64,000 nucleotides of DNA from Rhodococcus sp. P-2 (GTDB lineage Bacteria > Actinomycetota > Actinomycetes > Mycobacteriales > Mycobacteriaceae): positions 2,852,001-2,916,000 of the forward strand of contig NZ_CP066779.1 in NCBI RefSeq assembly GCF_016598535.1, written 5' to 3'. A model generated the notes under the pieces. That model saw nothing but the letters and a program-made list of their open reading frames with translations, searched no databases and was not told the origin of the DNA. The position numbers were made by a program, and so were the translations under genes. Below, one piece after another: positions 24,799 to 34,599 of the stretch (position 1 is its first letter; each line of letters begins with the position of its first letter).

Positions 24799-24820
24799 TT
24801 GACATTGACGTCAACGTCAA
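24799..24820. promoter_or_regulatory. -35 box and palindromic operator before tetR
   Basis: TTGACA at 24799-24804 looks like a -35 box. It is followed directly by the 10-bp palindrome TTGACGTCAA (24805-24814) and a further ACGTCAA half-site ending at 24820. The element is 9 bases before the TetR start at 24829 and would let the regulator repress its own gene, the co-directional acyl-CoA genes, or the divergent dipeptidase. Confidence 0.55.
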
Positions 24821-24828
24821 CACACACT

Positions 24829-25464
24829 GTGACGGTGACCACCAGCGAAACGCAGGAGCGAGCGCGGACAGCCCGCAAGCTCGGGGACGGTCCACGCCGG
24901 GCCGGCCTGCTCGATACCGCTGCGCTCTGTTTCGGCGAACTCGGATACGACGCTGTGACCGTCGAGACGATCACGACCAGGGCTGATGTTTCCCGGGCGA
25001 CCTTCTACGCGTACTTCTCCTCGAAGGACGAGGTCTTCCGTGCCGTCGCCGAAATGATGTGTCGACGGTTCCTCGACGCTCAGCACATGGAGGGCCCGGC
25101 GGCCGAGGATCTACGCGAAGTTCTCCGAACGACCACGTCGGCGTTCATCACGGCCGTGTACACCTACGGTGACCTGCTCGCGGTGATCGAGCATCGGGCG
25201 CGGGTGGATTCCGAGGTCGAGCGCAGTTGGTCGGCGGTTCGCGAAAAGCTCGTGAGCCGCTACGTGCGCTTCGTCGAACGGATTCAACAGGTTCACGACG
25301 TGGATCCCTGCGTTTCGCCCCCGGTGCTCGTTCAGATGATATCGGACGCACAGATGGCCGGTGGAGCACGACTGAGTAAGGCGAGTGTCGAAGAGCAGAA
25401 CCAGTTCATTGCGGATATGACGACGATGTCCGAGCGGTTGATCGGGTTCGAAGAGTCGAAATAG
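24829..25464 (+). CDS. TetR-family transcriptional regulator
   Basis: A 211-residue TetR regulator from GTG 24829 (another GTG follows at 24835). An open frame reaches up to 24739, but it would translate the promoter and operator at 24799-24820, so it is rejected. The HTH spans about residues 22-70: RRAGLLDTAALCFGELGY, VETITTRADVSRATFYAYFSS. The C-terminal part (HRARVDSEVERSW) resembles regulators of lipid genes. It lies 25 bp before the acyl-CoA synthetase gene and reads in the same direction, so it may control the synthetase/carboxylase pair. Confidence 0.88.
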   Translation: MTVTTSETQERARTARKLGDGPRRAGLLDTAALCFGELGYDAVTVETITTRADVSRATFYAYFSSKDEVFRAVAEMMCRRFLDAQHMEGPAAEDLREVLRTTTSAFITAVYTYGDLLAVIEHRARVDSEVERSWSAVREKLVSRYVRFVERIQQVHDVDPCVSPPVLVQMISDAQMAGGARLSKASVEEQNQFIADMTTMSERLIGFEESK

Positions 25465-25489
25465 ATTTCTTTTACGAATGGAGTGATCG

Positions 25490-27187
25490 GTGGCAGAAAA
25501 AGACGTGCTCGAAGCGGCTCTGGCGGAAATCTCCGCGCTGCAACAAGCGCATTGGCCCGCCGGCATTCCCCGCGCCGTCGAGTATCCGCTCGAAGGTGGG
25601 GGACTTGTCGATTACTTGCGGCATTGGGCGGTCGAGCGGCCGGATACTCCCGCAATCGTCTTCTACGGCCGGGTCGTCACGTATTCCGAATACGACGAGC
25701 TTTCGGATCGTTTTGCCGGATGGCTGCTTTCACTCGGAGTCGAACGCGGCGATCGCGTCGGCGTTCACCTGGTCAATTGCCCGCAGTTCCATATCGCGAT
25801 GCTCGGCATTCTCAAGGTCGGTGCGGTTCACGTGCCGATCAATCCGCTCTTCCGTGAACACGAATTGATTCACGAACTCAACGATGCGGGCGTCACGGTT
25901 CTTCTGACGCAGAACACCTTCTCGAAGTTGGTGAAGAAGATTCGTTCGCAGACACCACTCGAACACGTCGCGAAGACTGCCGTCTCCGACATGCTTACCG
26001 CGATCCCCACCGTCGAACTGCCCTTCGAGGTCGACGATCCGCGCCTGAGCGACTGGCAGTCGATCATCACCAGTGAGCGTGCGACTCCCGTTGCCACCGA
26101 ACTCGATTCCCTCGCCGCCCTGAACTACACGGGCGGAACGACGGGAATGCCCAAGGGCTGTGAGCACACTCAGCGTCACATGGTTTACACCGCGGCCACC
26201 GCGACGCTTGCCGGTGGTGACCAGGTGGGTGCCAATCCGCCGGTATCTCTGGTGTTTCTGCCGATCTTCTGGATCGCGGGTGAGGACTTCGGCATTCTGG
26301 TTCCGCTCGTCAACGGCGGAACCGTTGTCCTGCTGAATCGTTGGGATGCGGAGACCACGCTCGACGCGGTCGAGACCTACGGTGTGACCTCACTGGTCGG
26401 AACCGTCGACAATTACGTCGAACTGATGGACACATCAGGGTTCTCGGAGCGAAATCTCTCGACACTCCAGAACGCCATGGCAGTCTCGTTTGTTCTCAAA
26501 CTCGATCCGGCCACGCGCCAGCGGTGGCGCGAGGCTACCGGCGGCGTTCTGCGCGAAGCGAGCTACGGCATGACCGAAACCCACACCGCGGACACGATCA
26601 CCCTCGGCTTCCAGGACGGTGACTACGACCTGAAAAGCGAGCCGGTGTTCTGTGGGATTCCGGTGCCCGGCACCGACGTTCTGATCGTCGATCACGACGG
26701 CAGGCCGGTTCCTGTCGGCGAGCACGGACAGATCATCGTGCGCAGTCCGTCGATCCTTTCCGCGTACTACCGCAACGAGGTCGCCACCGCCGACGCCATC
26801 CGTGACGGCTGGCTGCAGACGGGCGACGTCGGAAAGTTCAGTGAGCGTGGCGGTTTGCACTATCTGGCGCGCAACAAGGAAATGATCAAGACCAACGGCA
26901 TGAGTGTCTTTCCCTCCGAGGTGGAAGCGCTGCTGATGCTCCATCCCGCGATCGAAAAGGCTGCGGTGGTGCCGAAACCGGATCAGGACAAGGGACAGGT
27001 TGCTTTTGCGTTTGTCCAGCTGGTCGAGGGTTCCGACACCGCGGCCGACGAGATCGTCTCGTGGGCGAAGGAGAACATGGCCACGTACAAGGTGCCCGAA
27101 GTGGAAGTGCTCGAGGCGCTTCCGATGACAGCGACAGGAAAGGTGCGCAAGGGCGATCTGTTCGAGCGCACTCAGGGGGACAAGTGA
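25490..27187 (+). CDS. AMP-binding acyl-CoA synthetase / CoA ligase
   Basis: A 565-residue ANL-superfamily ligase that activates a carboxylic acid to its AMP ester and then to the CoA thioester. Motifs in order: the P-loop NYTGGTTGMPKG near residue 208 (Gly in place of the usual Ser), YGMTETH (A5), GWLQTGDVG with the hinge Asp (A7-A8), and the catalytic Lys in TATGKVRKGDLF (A10) near the end. GTG 25490 is preceded by GGAG at 25479. It overlaps the carboxylase gene by 4 bp, so ligase and carboxylase are coupled: a fatty or branched acid would be activated, then carboxylated. The substrate is not readable. Confidence 0.92.
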   Translation: MAEKDVLEAALAEISALQQAHWPAGIPRAVEYPLEGGGLVDYLRHWAVERPDTPAIVFYGRVVTYSEYDELSDRFAGWLLSLGVERGDRVGVHLVNCPQFHIAMLGILKVGAVHVPINPLFREHELIHELNDAGVTVLLTQNTFSKLVKKIRSQTPLEHVAKTAVSDMLTAIPTVELPFEVDDPRLSDWQSIITSERATPVATELDSLAALNYTGGTTGMPKGCEHTQRHMVYTAATATLAGGDQVGANPPVSLVFLPIFWIAGEDFGILVPLVNGGTVVLLNRWDAETTLDAVETYGVTSLVGTVDNYVELMDTSGFSERNLSTLQNAMAVSFVLKLDPATRQRWREATGGVLREASYGMTETHTADTITLGFQDGDYDLKSEPVFCGIPVPGTDVLIVDHDGRPVPVGEHGQIIVRSPSILSAYYRNEVATADAIRDGWLQTGDVGKFSERGGLHYLARNKEMIKTNGMSVFPSEVEALLMLHPAIEKAAVVPKPDQDKGQVAFAFVQLVEGSDTAADEIVSWAKENMATYKVPEVEVLEALPMTATGKVRKGDLFERTQGDK

Positions 27188-30100
27188 GACTGCTGATTGC
27201 GAACCGCGGCGAGATTGCGCTGCGGATCATTCGAACTGCCCGTGAACTCGGGATCGAGACGGTGTCCGTCTACGCCGACGACGACGCGTCCAGCCCGCAC
27301 GTCTCGGCGGCGACGGAGTCGGTGGCGCTCGGAGCCTCGGGTGCTTCCGCCTACCTCGATCAGGGCGCTTTGCTGAAGATCGCTGCCGAAACCGGTGCCA
27401 CGCACGTACACCCGGGCTACGGATTCCTCAGCGAGAACGCCGAATTCGCGCAGGCATGCACCGAGGCGGGGATCGTCTTCGTCGGTCCGGACGCCCAGGT
27501 CCTCCGGACTTTCGGCGACAAAGCCGGCGCCCGCACTGCGGCTGTCGACTCGGGCATACCGGTCCTGCCGTCGACATCGGCGAATGCCGACCTCGCGGAG
27601 GTACGTGAATTCTTCGAGCGCAACTCCCGCGGCATCATGATCAAGGCGCTCAGCGGTGGCGGTGGTCGCGGCATGCGCGCGGTGCGGGACCCGAAAGCTC
27701 TCGACGACGCGTACCGTGTGTGTGCGGCCGAAGCCCAGTCGGGGTTCGGTAGTTCGGCACTGTTCGCCGAGGTACTCAGTGAGCACGCTCGGCACATCGA
27801 AGTGCAGATCGTGGCGGCACCGGGGCAAGGCGGAACCCGCGCGCTCGCTCTGGGTGACCGCGATTGCAGCGTCCAACGTCGGCATCAGAAGTTGATCGAG
27901 GTTGCGCCCGCGCAGGGGCTGTCGGGGGCCCTGCGCGAGCGTCTTCACGCTGCGGCCGCGAGGCTGTGCGCCGAGGTCGGCTACCGCGGCATCGCGACTG
28001 TCGAGTTCCTGGTCGAGGAACGCGGATTCGTCTTCCTCGAGGTCAATCCCCGAATTCAGGTGGAGCACACGGTGACCGAGGAGGTCACCGGAGTCGACCT
28101 CGTCGCCGTACAGCTCGCGATCGCGGACGGAGTTCCGTTCGAGAATCTGGACCTGCCAACCGGAATCACCGCTGTCGAGAAGGGCTCGGAAACAGTCGGA
28201 TCCGTGGCAATCGCATCGGGAATCGCGATCCAGGCTCGCGTCAACATGGAAACCATGACGCCGGACGGCAATGCGTTGCCGTCGTCGGGCACCCTCGACA
28301 ACTTCACCCCTCCGGGCGGGCCCGGCGTGCGAGTGGACACCTTCGGTACGGTCGGACTCTCGCCGAGTGCGCGGTACGATTCGCTGCTGGCGAAGGTCGT
28401 CACCCACACGCGTCGATCGGATTTTCCTGCCGCTGTGCGCAAGTCGATTGCTGCTCTGAGTGAGTTCACCATCGACGGTGTGGCGACCAACCTCGAATTC
28501 TTGCAGGCCATATTGTCCGACAAGGACTTCCGTGACGGTCTGGTCGACGTCGACTGGTTGGGTTCGCGATTGGCGGATCTTGTTCCCGAAGCCGGTCCGC
28601 AAACGCCTTCCTCGAACGTGGACGTGGCACCGGACGAAGACGTGGTTCGTGCACAGATGGCGGGCATCGTCGTCGAACTTGCCGCCGTCGGTGACGGTGT
28701 CCATGCGGGAGGCCAGATTGCCGTCCTCGAGGCGATGAAGATGCAGCATGTACTTTCGGCGTCCGGTGACCTCGAAGTGGTCCGAGTGTTGTCGTCACCG
28801 GGACGATCGGTCGGAGCGGGCGAACCATTGCTCGTCGTTCGTAGCGCGAGCGCGGGCTCGAAGCTCGCCGAGGTCGACGAGGTGGACCTCGACGACGTCC
28901 GCCCCGATCTCGCGGAGATCATCGCTCGCCACGAGGTGACCCTGGACGCGGCGCGGCCCGCAGCTGTGGCCAAGCGCCACAAGCTGGGGCGGCGGACTGC
29001 TCGCGAGAACGTCTACGACCTGGTCGACGACGACAGCCTGGTCGAGTACGGCGCTCTCGCGCTGGCAGCGCAGCGCAGTCGACGCAGCGAGGAAGACCTG
29101 ATCGCCAACACTCCGGCTGACGGACTGATCGGCGGAGTGGCGACCATCAGCGGCGGCGAGAGCGTCGTGATCTCTTACGACTACTCGGTGCTCGCCGGTA
29201 CCCAGGGCATGCGCAATCACGCCAAGACCGACCGCCTGCTCGAGATCGCCGATCGCAAGCGAGTTCCGGTAGTGCTGTTCGCGGAAGGCGGCGGTGGTCG
29301 CCCCGGTGACACCGACGCGGGCGCCGGGGCGGGCCTGGAACTGGGAACCTTCCGTGCCATGGCGGCTCTGAGCGGCCGGGTGCCCATGGTCGCCGTCGTG
29401 TCCGGTCGTTGTTTCGCGGGCAACGCGGCCCTGGCCGGCGCGTGCGACGTACTGATCGCGACGCCCGATGCCAACATCGGCATGGGAGGCCCTGCCATGG
29501 TCGAGGGCGGCGGGCTCGGAAACTTCCGCCCCGAGGACATCGGCCCCATCGACGTGCAGCGCCGCAACGGCGTCGTACACCTGGTCGCTGACGACGACGC
29601 TCATGCTGTGGCCCTGGCCAAGCAGTACCTCGGCTATTTCCAGGGCGCGAGCGGAGAGTGGGCGGCTCCGGATCCGCGGCTCTCGCGGCACATGGTGCCG
29701 GAGAATCGCCTGCGCTCGTACGACGTTCGTGGAGCGATCGAGGCGATCGCGGATGTCGACAGCGTCCTGGAACTCCGTCGAGATTACGGTCGCGGTGTAG
29801 TGACTGCACTCGTTCGCGTCGAAGGAGTTCCGTACGGTGTGCTGGCGAACAGCAGCGAGCATCTCGGCGGAGCGATCGACGCGGAGGCGTCCGACAAGGC
29901 TTCGGATTTCCTGGAACTGCTCGAAGCGCACCGCATCCCTCTGGTGACCCTCTGCGACACACCGGGATTCATGGTGGGTCCGGATTCGGAGGAAGAGGCG
30001 ACCGTCCGAAGGTTCGGCAGGTTCTTCGTTGCCGGTGCTCGCCTCACGGTGCCGTTCGGAACGATCATCCTGCGTAAGGGTTACGGGTTGGGCGCCATGG

Positions 30101-30381
30101 CGATGGCCGGTGGTTCCTTCCACGCACCCGAGTTCACGGTGGCGTGGCCGACGGGCGAGATCGGGCCGATGGGTCTGGAAGGCGCGGTGCGTCTCGGTTT
30201 CCGCAAGGAACTCGAGTCCGTCGAAGATCCGGAGGCTCGGGAAACCCTGTTCGGTCAGTTCGTGGAACTGGCCTACGCACAGGGCAAGGCTCTGATGGCG
30301 GCGACCACGTTCGAACTGGACGACGTCATCGATCCGGCCGACACCCGAGCCTGGATCAGGCAGCTCGGCCGAAACAGTTGA
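27184..30381 (+). CDS. single-chain acyl-CoA carboxylase (BC-BCCP-CT fusion)
   Basis: A 1065-residue fusion. The start is GTG 27184 (GTGA overlap with the ligase): it begins VRLLIANRGEIALRII, the classical biotin carboxylase N-terminus, so the upstream in-frame codons are rejected. Biotin carboxylase covers about 1-450 with the ATP-grasp loop SGGGGRGMRAV and EVNPRIQVEHTVTEE. The biotinyl domain lies around 480-560 with EAMKM, biotin Lys519. The carboxyltransferase covers about 590-1065, both halves, with LAGTQGMRNHAKTDRL and YGLGAMAMAGGSFHAP. Domain order and size match the single-chain long-chain acyl-CoA carboxylase (LCC) described from Mycobacterium avium. Reaction: ATP- and bicarbonate-dependent carboxylation of an acyl-CoA. 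Confidence 0.93.
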   Translation: MRLLIANRGEIALRIIRTARELGIETVSVYADDDASSPHVSAATESVALGASGASAYLDQGALLKIAAETGATHVHPGYGFLSENAEFAQACTEAGIVFVGPDAQVLRTFGDKAGARTAAVDSGIPVLPSTSANADLAEVREFFERNSRGIMIKALSGGGGRGMRAVRDPKALDDAYRVCAAEAQSGFGSSALFAEVLSEHARHIEVQIVAAPGQGGTRALALGDRDCSVQRRHQKLIEVAPAQGLSGALRERLHAAAARLCAEVGYRGIATVEFLVEERGFVFLEVNPRIQVEHTVTEEVTGVDLVAVQLAIADGVPFENLDLPTGITAVEKGSETVGSVAIASGIAIQARVNMETMTPDGNALPSSGTLDNFTPPGGPGVRVDTFGTVGLSPSARYDSLLAKVVTHTRRSDFPAAVRKSIAALSEFTIDGVATNLEFLQAILSDKDFRDGLVDVDWLGSRLADLVPEAGPQTPSSNVDVAPDEDVVRAQMAGIVVELAAVGDGVHAGGQIAVLEAMKMQHVLSASGDLEVVRVLSSPGRSVGAGEPLLVVRSASAGSKLAEVDEVDLDDVRPDLAEIIARHEVTLDAARPAAVAKRHKLGRRTARENVYDLVDDDSLVEYGALALAAQRSRRSEEDLIANTPADGLIGGVATISGGESVVISYDYSVLAGTQGMRNHAKTDRLLEIADRKRVPVVLFAEGGGGRPGDTDAGAGAGLELGTFRAMAALSGRVPMVAVVSGRCFAGNAALAGACDVLIATPDANIGMGGPAMVEGGGLGNFRPEDIGPIDVQRRNGVVHLVADDDAHAVALAKQYLGYFQGASGEWAAPDPRLSRHMVPENRLRSYDVRGAIEAIADVDSVLELRRDYGRGVVTALVRVEGVPYGVLANSSEHLGGAIDAEASDKASDFLELLEAHRIPLVTLCDTPGFMVGPDSEEEATVRRFGRFFVAGARLTVPFGTIILRKGYGLGAMAMAGGSFHAPEFTVAWPTGEIGPMGLEGAVRLGFRKELESVEDPEARETLFGQFVELAYAQGKALMAATTFELDDVIDPADTRAWIRQLGRNS

Positions 30382-30437
30382 GATCCTGCTGATTCGAGCT
30401 GTTGCCGCACGTGGGCGGGGCAACTAGCCTTGCCCAC

Positions 30438-31808
30438 GTGTCGGCTGCGCGAGATAACGTCCTGATCATTCATTGGCACGACCTGGGGCGACACCTCGCG
30501 AGTTACGGTGTCGCCGGGGTCAACAGCCCCCATCTCGACCGACTGGCAGCAGAAGGTATCCGCTTCACCGACGCACACGCGACGGCGCCGCTGTGCTCAC
30601 CTTCGCGCGGTTCGCTCTTCTCGGGCAGGTATCCGCACAACAACGGTCTGATCGGGTTGGCGCACCACGGCTGGGAGTACCACGCCGAGGTGCAGACGCT
30701 CCCGCAAATCCTCTCCGACAACGGCTGGTACACCTCGCTGTTCGGCATGCAGCACGAGACTGCGTATCCGAAGCGACTGGGCTATCACGAGTACGACGTC
30801 ACCAACTCGTTCTGCGACTACGTGGTTCCGCGTGCCCAGAACTGGTTACGACGCTTCCCACCCGAGCCGTTCCTGCTCACCACGGGGTTCTTCGAAACGC
30901 ATCGGCCGTACCCGGCCGATCGCTACACACCGGCGGACACCGCAGCGCTGGAGGTTCCCGGATACCTTCCCGACGTGCCGCAGGTACGCGAGGATCTGGC
31001 CGAATTCCACGGCAGCGTAGAGGTGGCCGACGCCGCGGTGGGTGATCTGCTCGGGACGCTCGAGGAAGAGGGGCTCGACGAGAACACGTGGGTCTTCTTC
31101 CTCACCGATCACGGCGCCGCGTTCCCGCGTGCCAAGTCGACGCTCTACGCCCCGGGTACCGGTATTGCCTTGATCGCTCGGCCTCCGGCTCGGTATCGCA
31201 GTGGCGGAGCGGAATACGAGACACTCTTCAGCGGTGTGGACCTTGTTCCGACCATTCTCGATCTCCTCGGCATCGATGTCCCCACCGAGGTGGAAGGGCG
31301 CTCGCACGCCGATGCCCTCGTCGATCGTGGAACCCAGCCTTCCGAGCCCGTCCGGACTTCCTTGTTCACGGAGAAGACCTTTCACGACAGCTTCGATCCC
31401 ATTCGAGCGGTGCGCACCAAGGACTACAGCTATATCGAGAACTACGCCGTCCGCCCGGCTCTGGATCTACCGCTCGACATCGAGGACAGTCTCTCCGGAA
31501 AGGCGCTCGGCACCGAGCATCTGGCGGTACGCGCGCCTCGGGAGCTGTACGACCTGCGGTCCGACCCTGACGAGAAGATCAATCTGATCGATCGACCGGA
31601 AGTGTCGGCGGTACAGGCGGAATTGTCCTCGCAGCTTCACACGTGGCGCGCCGAAACGGATGATCGTCTTCCCGACGAGGCATTGGGTAGCGCGATGGCC
31701 GTGCACCGCATGGCGGCATATCTCGAAAAGATCGGTGTCCGACCCAACGTGCGGTCCGCCTACAGCGCGGACCGCGGCTATCTCGAGTCGGACACCGAAA
31801 ACCCCTAG
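30438..31808 (+). CDS. type I sulfatase
   Basis: A 456-residue sulfatase from GTG 30438. The formylglycine signature is intact: CSPSRGSLFSGRYPH with the modified Cys near residue 54. The N-terminus IIHWHDLGRHLASYG supplies metal-binding residues, and LTDHGAAFPRAKSTLY carries the C-terminal metal Asp-His and a Lys. No signal peptide is visible, so it is probably cytosolic. A formylglycine-generating enzyme is needed in trans and is not in the window. The stop overlaps the convergent cysNC stop by 4 bp. Together with the sulfate-activation genes it may recycle sulfate from sulfate esters, though it is transcribed on the other strand. Confidence 0.88.
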   Translation: MSAARDNVLIIHWHDLGRHLASYGVAGVNSPHLDRLAAEGIRFTDAHATAPLCSPSRGSLFSGRYPHNNGLIGLAHHGWEYHAEVQTLPQILSDNGWYTSLFGMQHETAYPKRLGYHEYDVTNSFCDYVVPRAQNWLRRFPPEPFLLTTGFFETHRPYPADRYTPADTAALEVPGYLPDVPQVREDLAEFHGSVEVADAAVGDLLGTLEEEGLDENTWVFFLTDHGAAFPRAKSTLYAPGTGIALIARPPARYRSGGAEYETLFSGVDLVPTILDLLGIDVPTEVEGRSHADALVDRGTQPSEPVRTSLFTEKTFHDSFDPIRAVRTKDYSYIENYAVRPALDLPLDIEDSLSGKALGTEHLAVRAPRELYDLRSDPDEKINLIDRPEVSAVQAELSSQLHTWRAETDDRLPDEALGSAMAVHRMAAYLEKIGVRPNVRSAYSADRGYLESDTENP

Positions 31809-33685
31809 GGCCTGGTGGCTTCGCGTTCTTCCAACAATGCGATGACCCGCTCGACCAACTCGGAGATGTCAGCGCCCGTCGTGTCGAAAGCCAAGTCCGG
31901 GTCCTCCGGGGTCTCGTACGGCGCGTCGATACCGGTGAGTCCCTTCAGTTCACCCGCTCGCGCACGTGCATACAGGCCCTTGGGATCTCGGCGTTCGCAT
32001 TCTTCGACGGGAGTGGTGACAGCAATTTCGAGAAAGGTGAGCCCGGCAGCTTCGTTGAGAGCACGCGCAATTGCCCGGTCCGAACGCAGTGGCGAAACCA
32101 TCGACGCGATGGCCACCACGCCGGCGTCGGCGAACAGTCGAGTGAGATGTCCGACGCGCCGGATGTTCTCGGCCCGATCTCCCGGTGAGAACCCGAGATC
32201 GTCGGAGATACCGTGGCGGACGTTGTCACCGTCCAGGAGGTACGCGGTGCGTCCCGCGTCGACCAGCGCACGTTCGACAGCCACAGCTACGGTGGATTTT
32301 CCGGAGGCGGGCAGGCCGGTCAACCAGATCGTCGCGCCCTTCTGGGTGGTAGACGCCCACCGCCGTTGACGTTCGAGTGAGGACGGATGCCATTTGATGT
32401 CGTTGCGGGTCTGTTCACCGGGAACGACGACGCGTGGTTCGAGAATGGTGCCTGCGCCGACGGTGTCGTTACCCTGCTCGTCGATCAGAATGAACGCGCC
32501 GGAGTCCCGATTGTGGTCGTAGGTATCGGCGACCACCACGGAACTGGTTCGGAGCGTCACCGTTCCGATGTCGTTGAGCCCCAACTCCACCGGGCTGTCC
32601 TGCTCGTCGAGCGTCTCGGGATCGAGTCGGGTGTGCAGTTCTTGAACGGTCGCTCGCACGGTCCGGGACGTATGTTTGAGTGCTATCCGATCGCCGGCTC
32701 GCAGTGGCGTGTTCGACAACCAGCAGATCGTGGCTTCGAGTTCTCGGGCCAGAACCGGCAAGTGGGCCTGCGCACCTCCGCTGACCAGAACGTCGCCACG
32801 TCCGACGTCGATGTCGTCGGCCAGTTCCACCGAAACCGACAGTGGTGCAACGGCGGTAGTGCGGTTGTCGTCGAGGGTGTCGAGGCCGATCACGGTGCTC
32901 TTCGAGCCGGACGGCAGGACCACCACCTCGTCTCCGACGCTCAGTGTGCCTGCCGATATACGGCCGGTGTACCGGCGCCGATTCTGTGGATCGGGACGCG
33001 AAACCCACTGCACGGGAAGCCGAAGCTCCTCGATGTGTGTCGCAGGCGCATGGAGTTCGACGCCTTCGAGATATTCGAGAAGTGTCGGCCCGTCGTACCA
33101 CGCGGTGTTCTCGGAACGCGTCACGACGTTGTCGCCGGCCTTCGCGGAGACCGGGATGGCAAGTACGTCCTCGCGTCCGACTTGCCGCGCCAAGGCTCGC
33201 AGTTCTTCCTGCACCTGAGCGAATCTCGCTTCGTCGAAATCCACCAGATCGATCTTGTTCACCACGGCCACAAGGTTCGGAACACCCAGTAGCGCAGCGA
33301 TTCTGGCGTGCCGACGCGTCTGACGCAGCACGCCGGTCCTCGCGTCGACCAGCAAGACCGCCACGTGCGCGTTGGAGGCTCCGGTGAACATGTTGCGCGT
33401 GTAGCGCTCGTGTCCCGGGGTGTCGGCGAGTACGTAACTTCTTGTCGGAGTGGAGAAGAATCGGTACGCGACGTCGATCGTGATGCCCTGTTCACGCTCG
33501 GCGCGTAGTCCGTCGGAGAGTGCAGCCAGGTCGGCGACACCGTGCTCGTCGGTCACGGAATCGAGGTGATCGGTTGGCAGGCTGTCGGTGTCGTGCAACA
33601 GCCGGCCGATCAGCGTGCTCTTGCCGTCGTCGACGCTACCCGCCGTTGCCAGCCGCAGGAGTTGGCGAGTGATGGTGGTGGTCAT
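31805..33685 (-). CDS. cysNC: bifunctional sulfate adenylyltransferase subunit 1 / APS kinase
   Basis: A 626-residue fusion. CysN GTPase comprises about residues 1-435: G1 loop ATAGSVDDGKST, switch DTPGHERYTRNM, NKIDLVD, then two beta-barrel domains. CysC (APS kinase) comprises about 445-626 with its own P-loop TGLPASGKSTVAV and the DGDNVRHG substrate loop. CysN with CysD makes APS from ATP and sulfate; the CysC part phosphorylates it to PAPS. The start overlaps the cysD stop at 33685. With a sulfotransferase in the same operon, the PAPS is probably meant for sulfation and not only for cysteine synthesis: no cysH or sulfite reductase gene is next to it. Confidence 0.95.
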   Translation of the reverse strand: MTTTITRQLLRLATAGSVDDGKSTLIGRLLHDTDSLPTDHLDSVTDEHGVADLAALSDGLRAEREQGITIDVAYRFFSTPTRSYVLADTPGHERYTRNMFTGASNAHVAVLLVDARTGVLRQTRRHARIAALLGVPNLVAVVNKIDLVDFDEARFAQVQEELRALARQVGREDVLAIPVSAKAGDNVVTRSENTAWYDGPTLLEYLEGVELHAPATHIEELRLPVQWVSRPDPQNRRRYTGRISAGTLSVGDEVVVLPSGSKSTVIGLDTLDDNRTTAVAPLSVSVELADDIDVGRGDVLVSGGAQAHLPVLARELEATICWLSNTPLRAGDRIALKHTSRTVRATVQELHTRLDPETLDEQDSPVELGLNDIGTVTLRTSSVVVADTYDHNRDSGAFILIDEQGNDTVGAGTILEPRVVVPGEQTRNDIKWHPSSLERQRRWASTTQKGATIWLTGLPASGKSTVAVAVERALVDAGRTAYLLDGDNVRHGISDDLGFSPGDRAENIRRVGHLTRLFADAGVVAIASMVSPLRSDRAIARALNEAAGLTFLEIAVTTPVEECERRDPKGLYARARAGELKGLTGIDAPYETPEDPDLAFDTTGADISELVERVIALLEEREATRP

Positions 33686-34599
33686 CAGAAGTAGCCCTCA
33701 CGCTTTCGGTCTTCCATCGCGGCGACCGAGGTTCGGTCGTCTGCGCGAGTCTCGCCTCGTTCGGACACCGTCGCGGCCGAGATTTCGGTGACGACGTCGT
33801 CGATGGTGGTGGCGTGCGATCGAACGGCGCCGGTGATGGTCAGATCGCCGACGGTTCGATATCGCACCCACTCGGTCGTTGCCGCGGCGTTCTCGGCATC
33901 TGTGCTGAATTCGGAAGCAGCGAGGAGCATCCCGTCGCGCTCGAACACCCGCCGTTGGTGCGCGAAATAGATGGACGGCAGTTCCAGTTCCTCCTGGGCG
34001 ATGTAGCGCCAGATGTCGAGCTCGGTCCAGTTGCTCAGGGGGAAGACACGAACGGACTCGCCGCGTCTGATCCGACCGTTGTAGAGCGACCATGGTTCGG
34101 CCCGTTGCGCTCGCGGGTCCCACTGGCCGAACTCGTCACGGAAGCTCAGGACTCGTTCCTTGGCTCGCGCGCGTTCCTCGTCCCGGCGGGCGCCGCCGAA
34201 TGCGGCGTCGAACCTTCCGCCCTCGAGAGCGTCGAGCAGGGTTCTGGTCTGCAGGCGGTTTCGTGATCCGCTGGTCTCGGTCGACTCCTGCACTCTGCCC
34301 TGGTCGATCGAATCCTGAACGGAGGCAACCAGAAGTGTGTGTCCACCCTCCTTGATTCGGCGGTCGCGAAATTCGATGACCTCCTCGAAATTGTGACCGG
34401 TGTCGACGTGCAGAACCGGGAAGGGGAGCGGGGACGGCCGAAACGCCTTCTCGGCCAGTCGAAGCAGGACTATCGAGTCCTTACCGGCCGAGAAGAGCAG
34501 TACCGGTCTTTCGAGCTCTGCCACCACCTCTCGAATGATGTGAACCGCTTCGGATTCGAGAACTCGGAGTTCGTCGACCACATCGGTGACGGTGCTCAT
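33685..34599 (-). CDS. cysD: sulfate adenylyltransferase subunit 2
   Basis: A 304-residue CysD. Its ATG at 34599 overlaps the sulfotransferase stop (ATGA); longer upstream frames run through the sulfotransferase gene and are rejected. The PP-loop LLFSAGKDSIVLL, the HVDTGHNFEE strand, GGARRDEERARAKERVLSFR and the C-terminal SNWTELDIWRYI are all typical for CysD. The tail MEDRKREGYF is the conserved CysD end. It forms the heterodimer with CysN that is encoded just downstream. Confidence 0.96.
   Translation of the reverse strand: MSTVTDVVDELRVLESEAVHIIREVVAELERPVLLFSAGKDSIVLLRLAEKAFRPSPLPFPVLHVDTGHNFEEVIEFRDRRIKEGGHTLLVASVQDSIDQGRVQESTETSGSRNRLQTRTLLDALEGGRFDAAFGGARRDEERARAKERVLSFRDEFGQWDPRAQRAEPWSLYNGRIRRGESVRVFPLSNWTELDIWRYIAQEELELPSIYFAHQRRVFERDGMLLAASEFSTDAENAAATTEWVRYRTVGDLTITGAVRSHATTIDDVVTEISAATVSERGETRADDRTSVAAMEDRKREGYF

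Noticed and set aside
24739..24828. Upstream extension of the TetR protein
   Set aside because: These codons cover the TTGACA box and the palindrome at 24805-24814; the HTH is complete from GTG 24829.
27172..30423. Two 525- and 542-codon minus-strand frames opposite the carboxylase
   Set aside because: They mirror a strongly conserved fused carboxylase and show no motifs; shadow frames.
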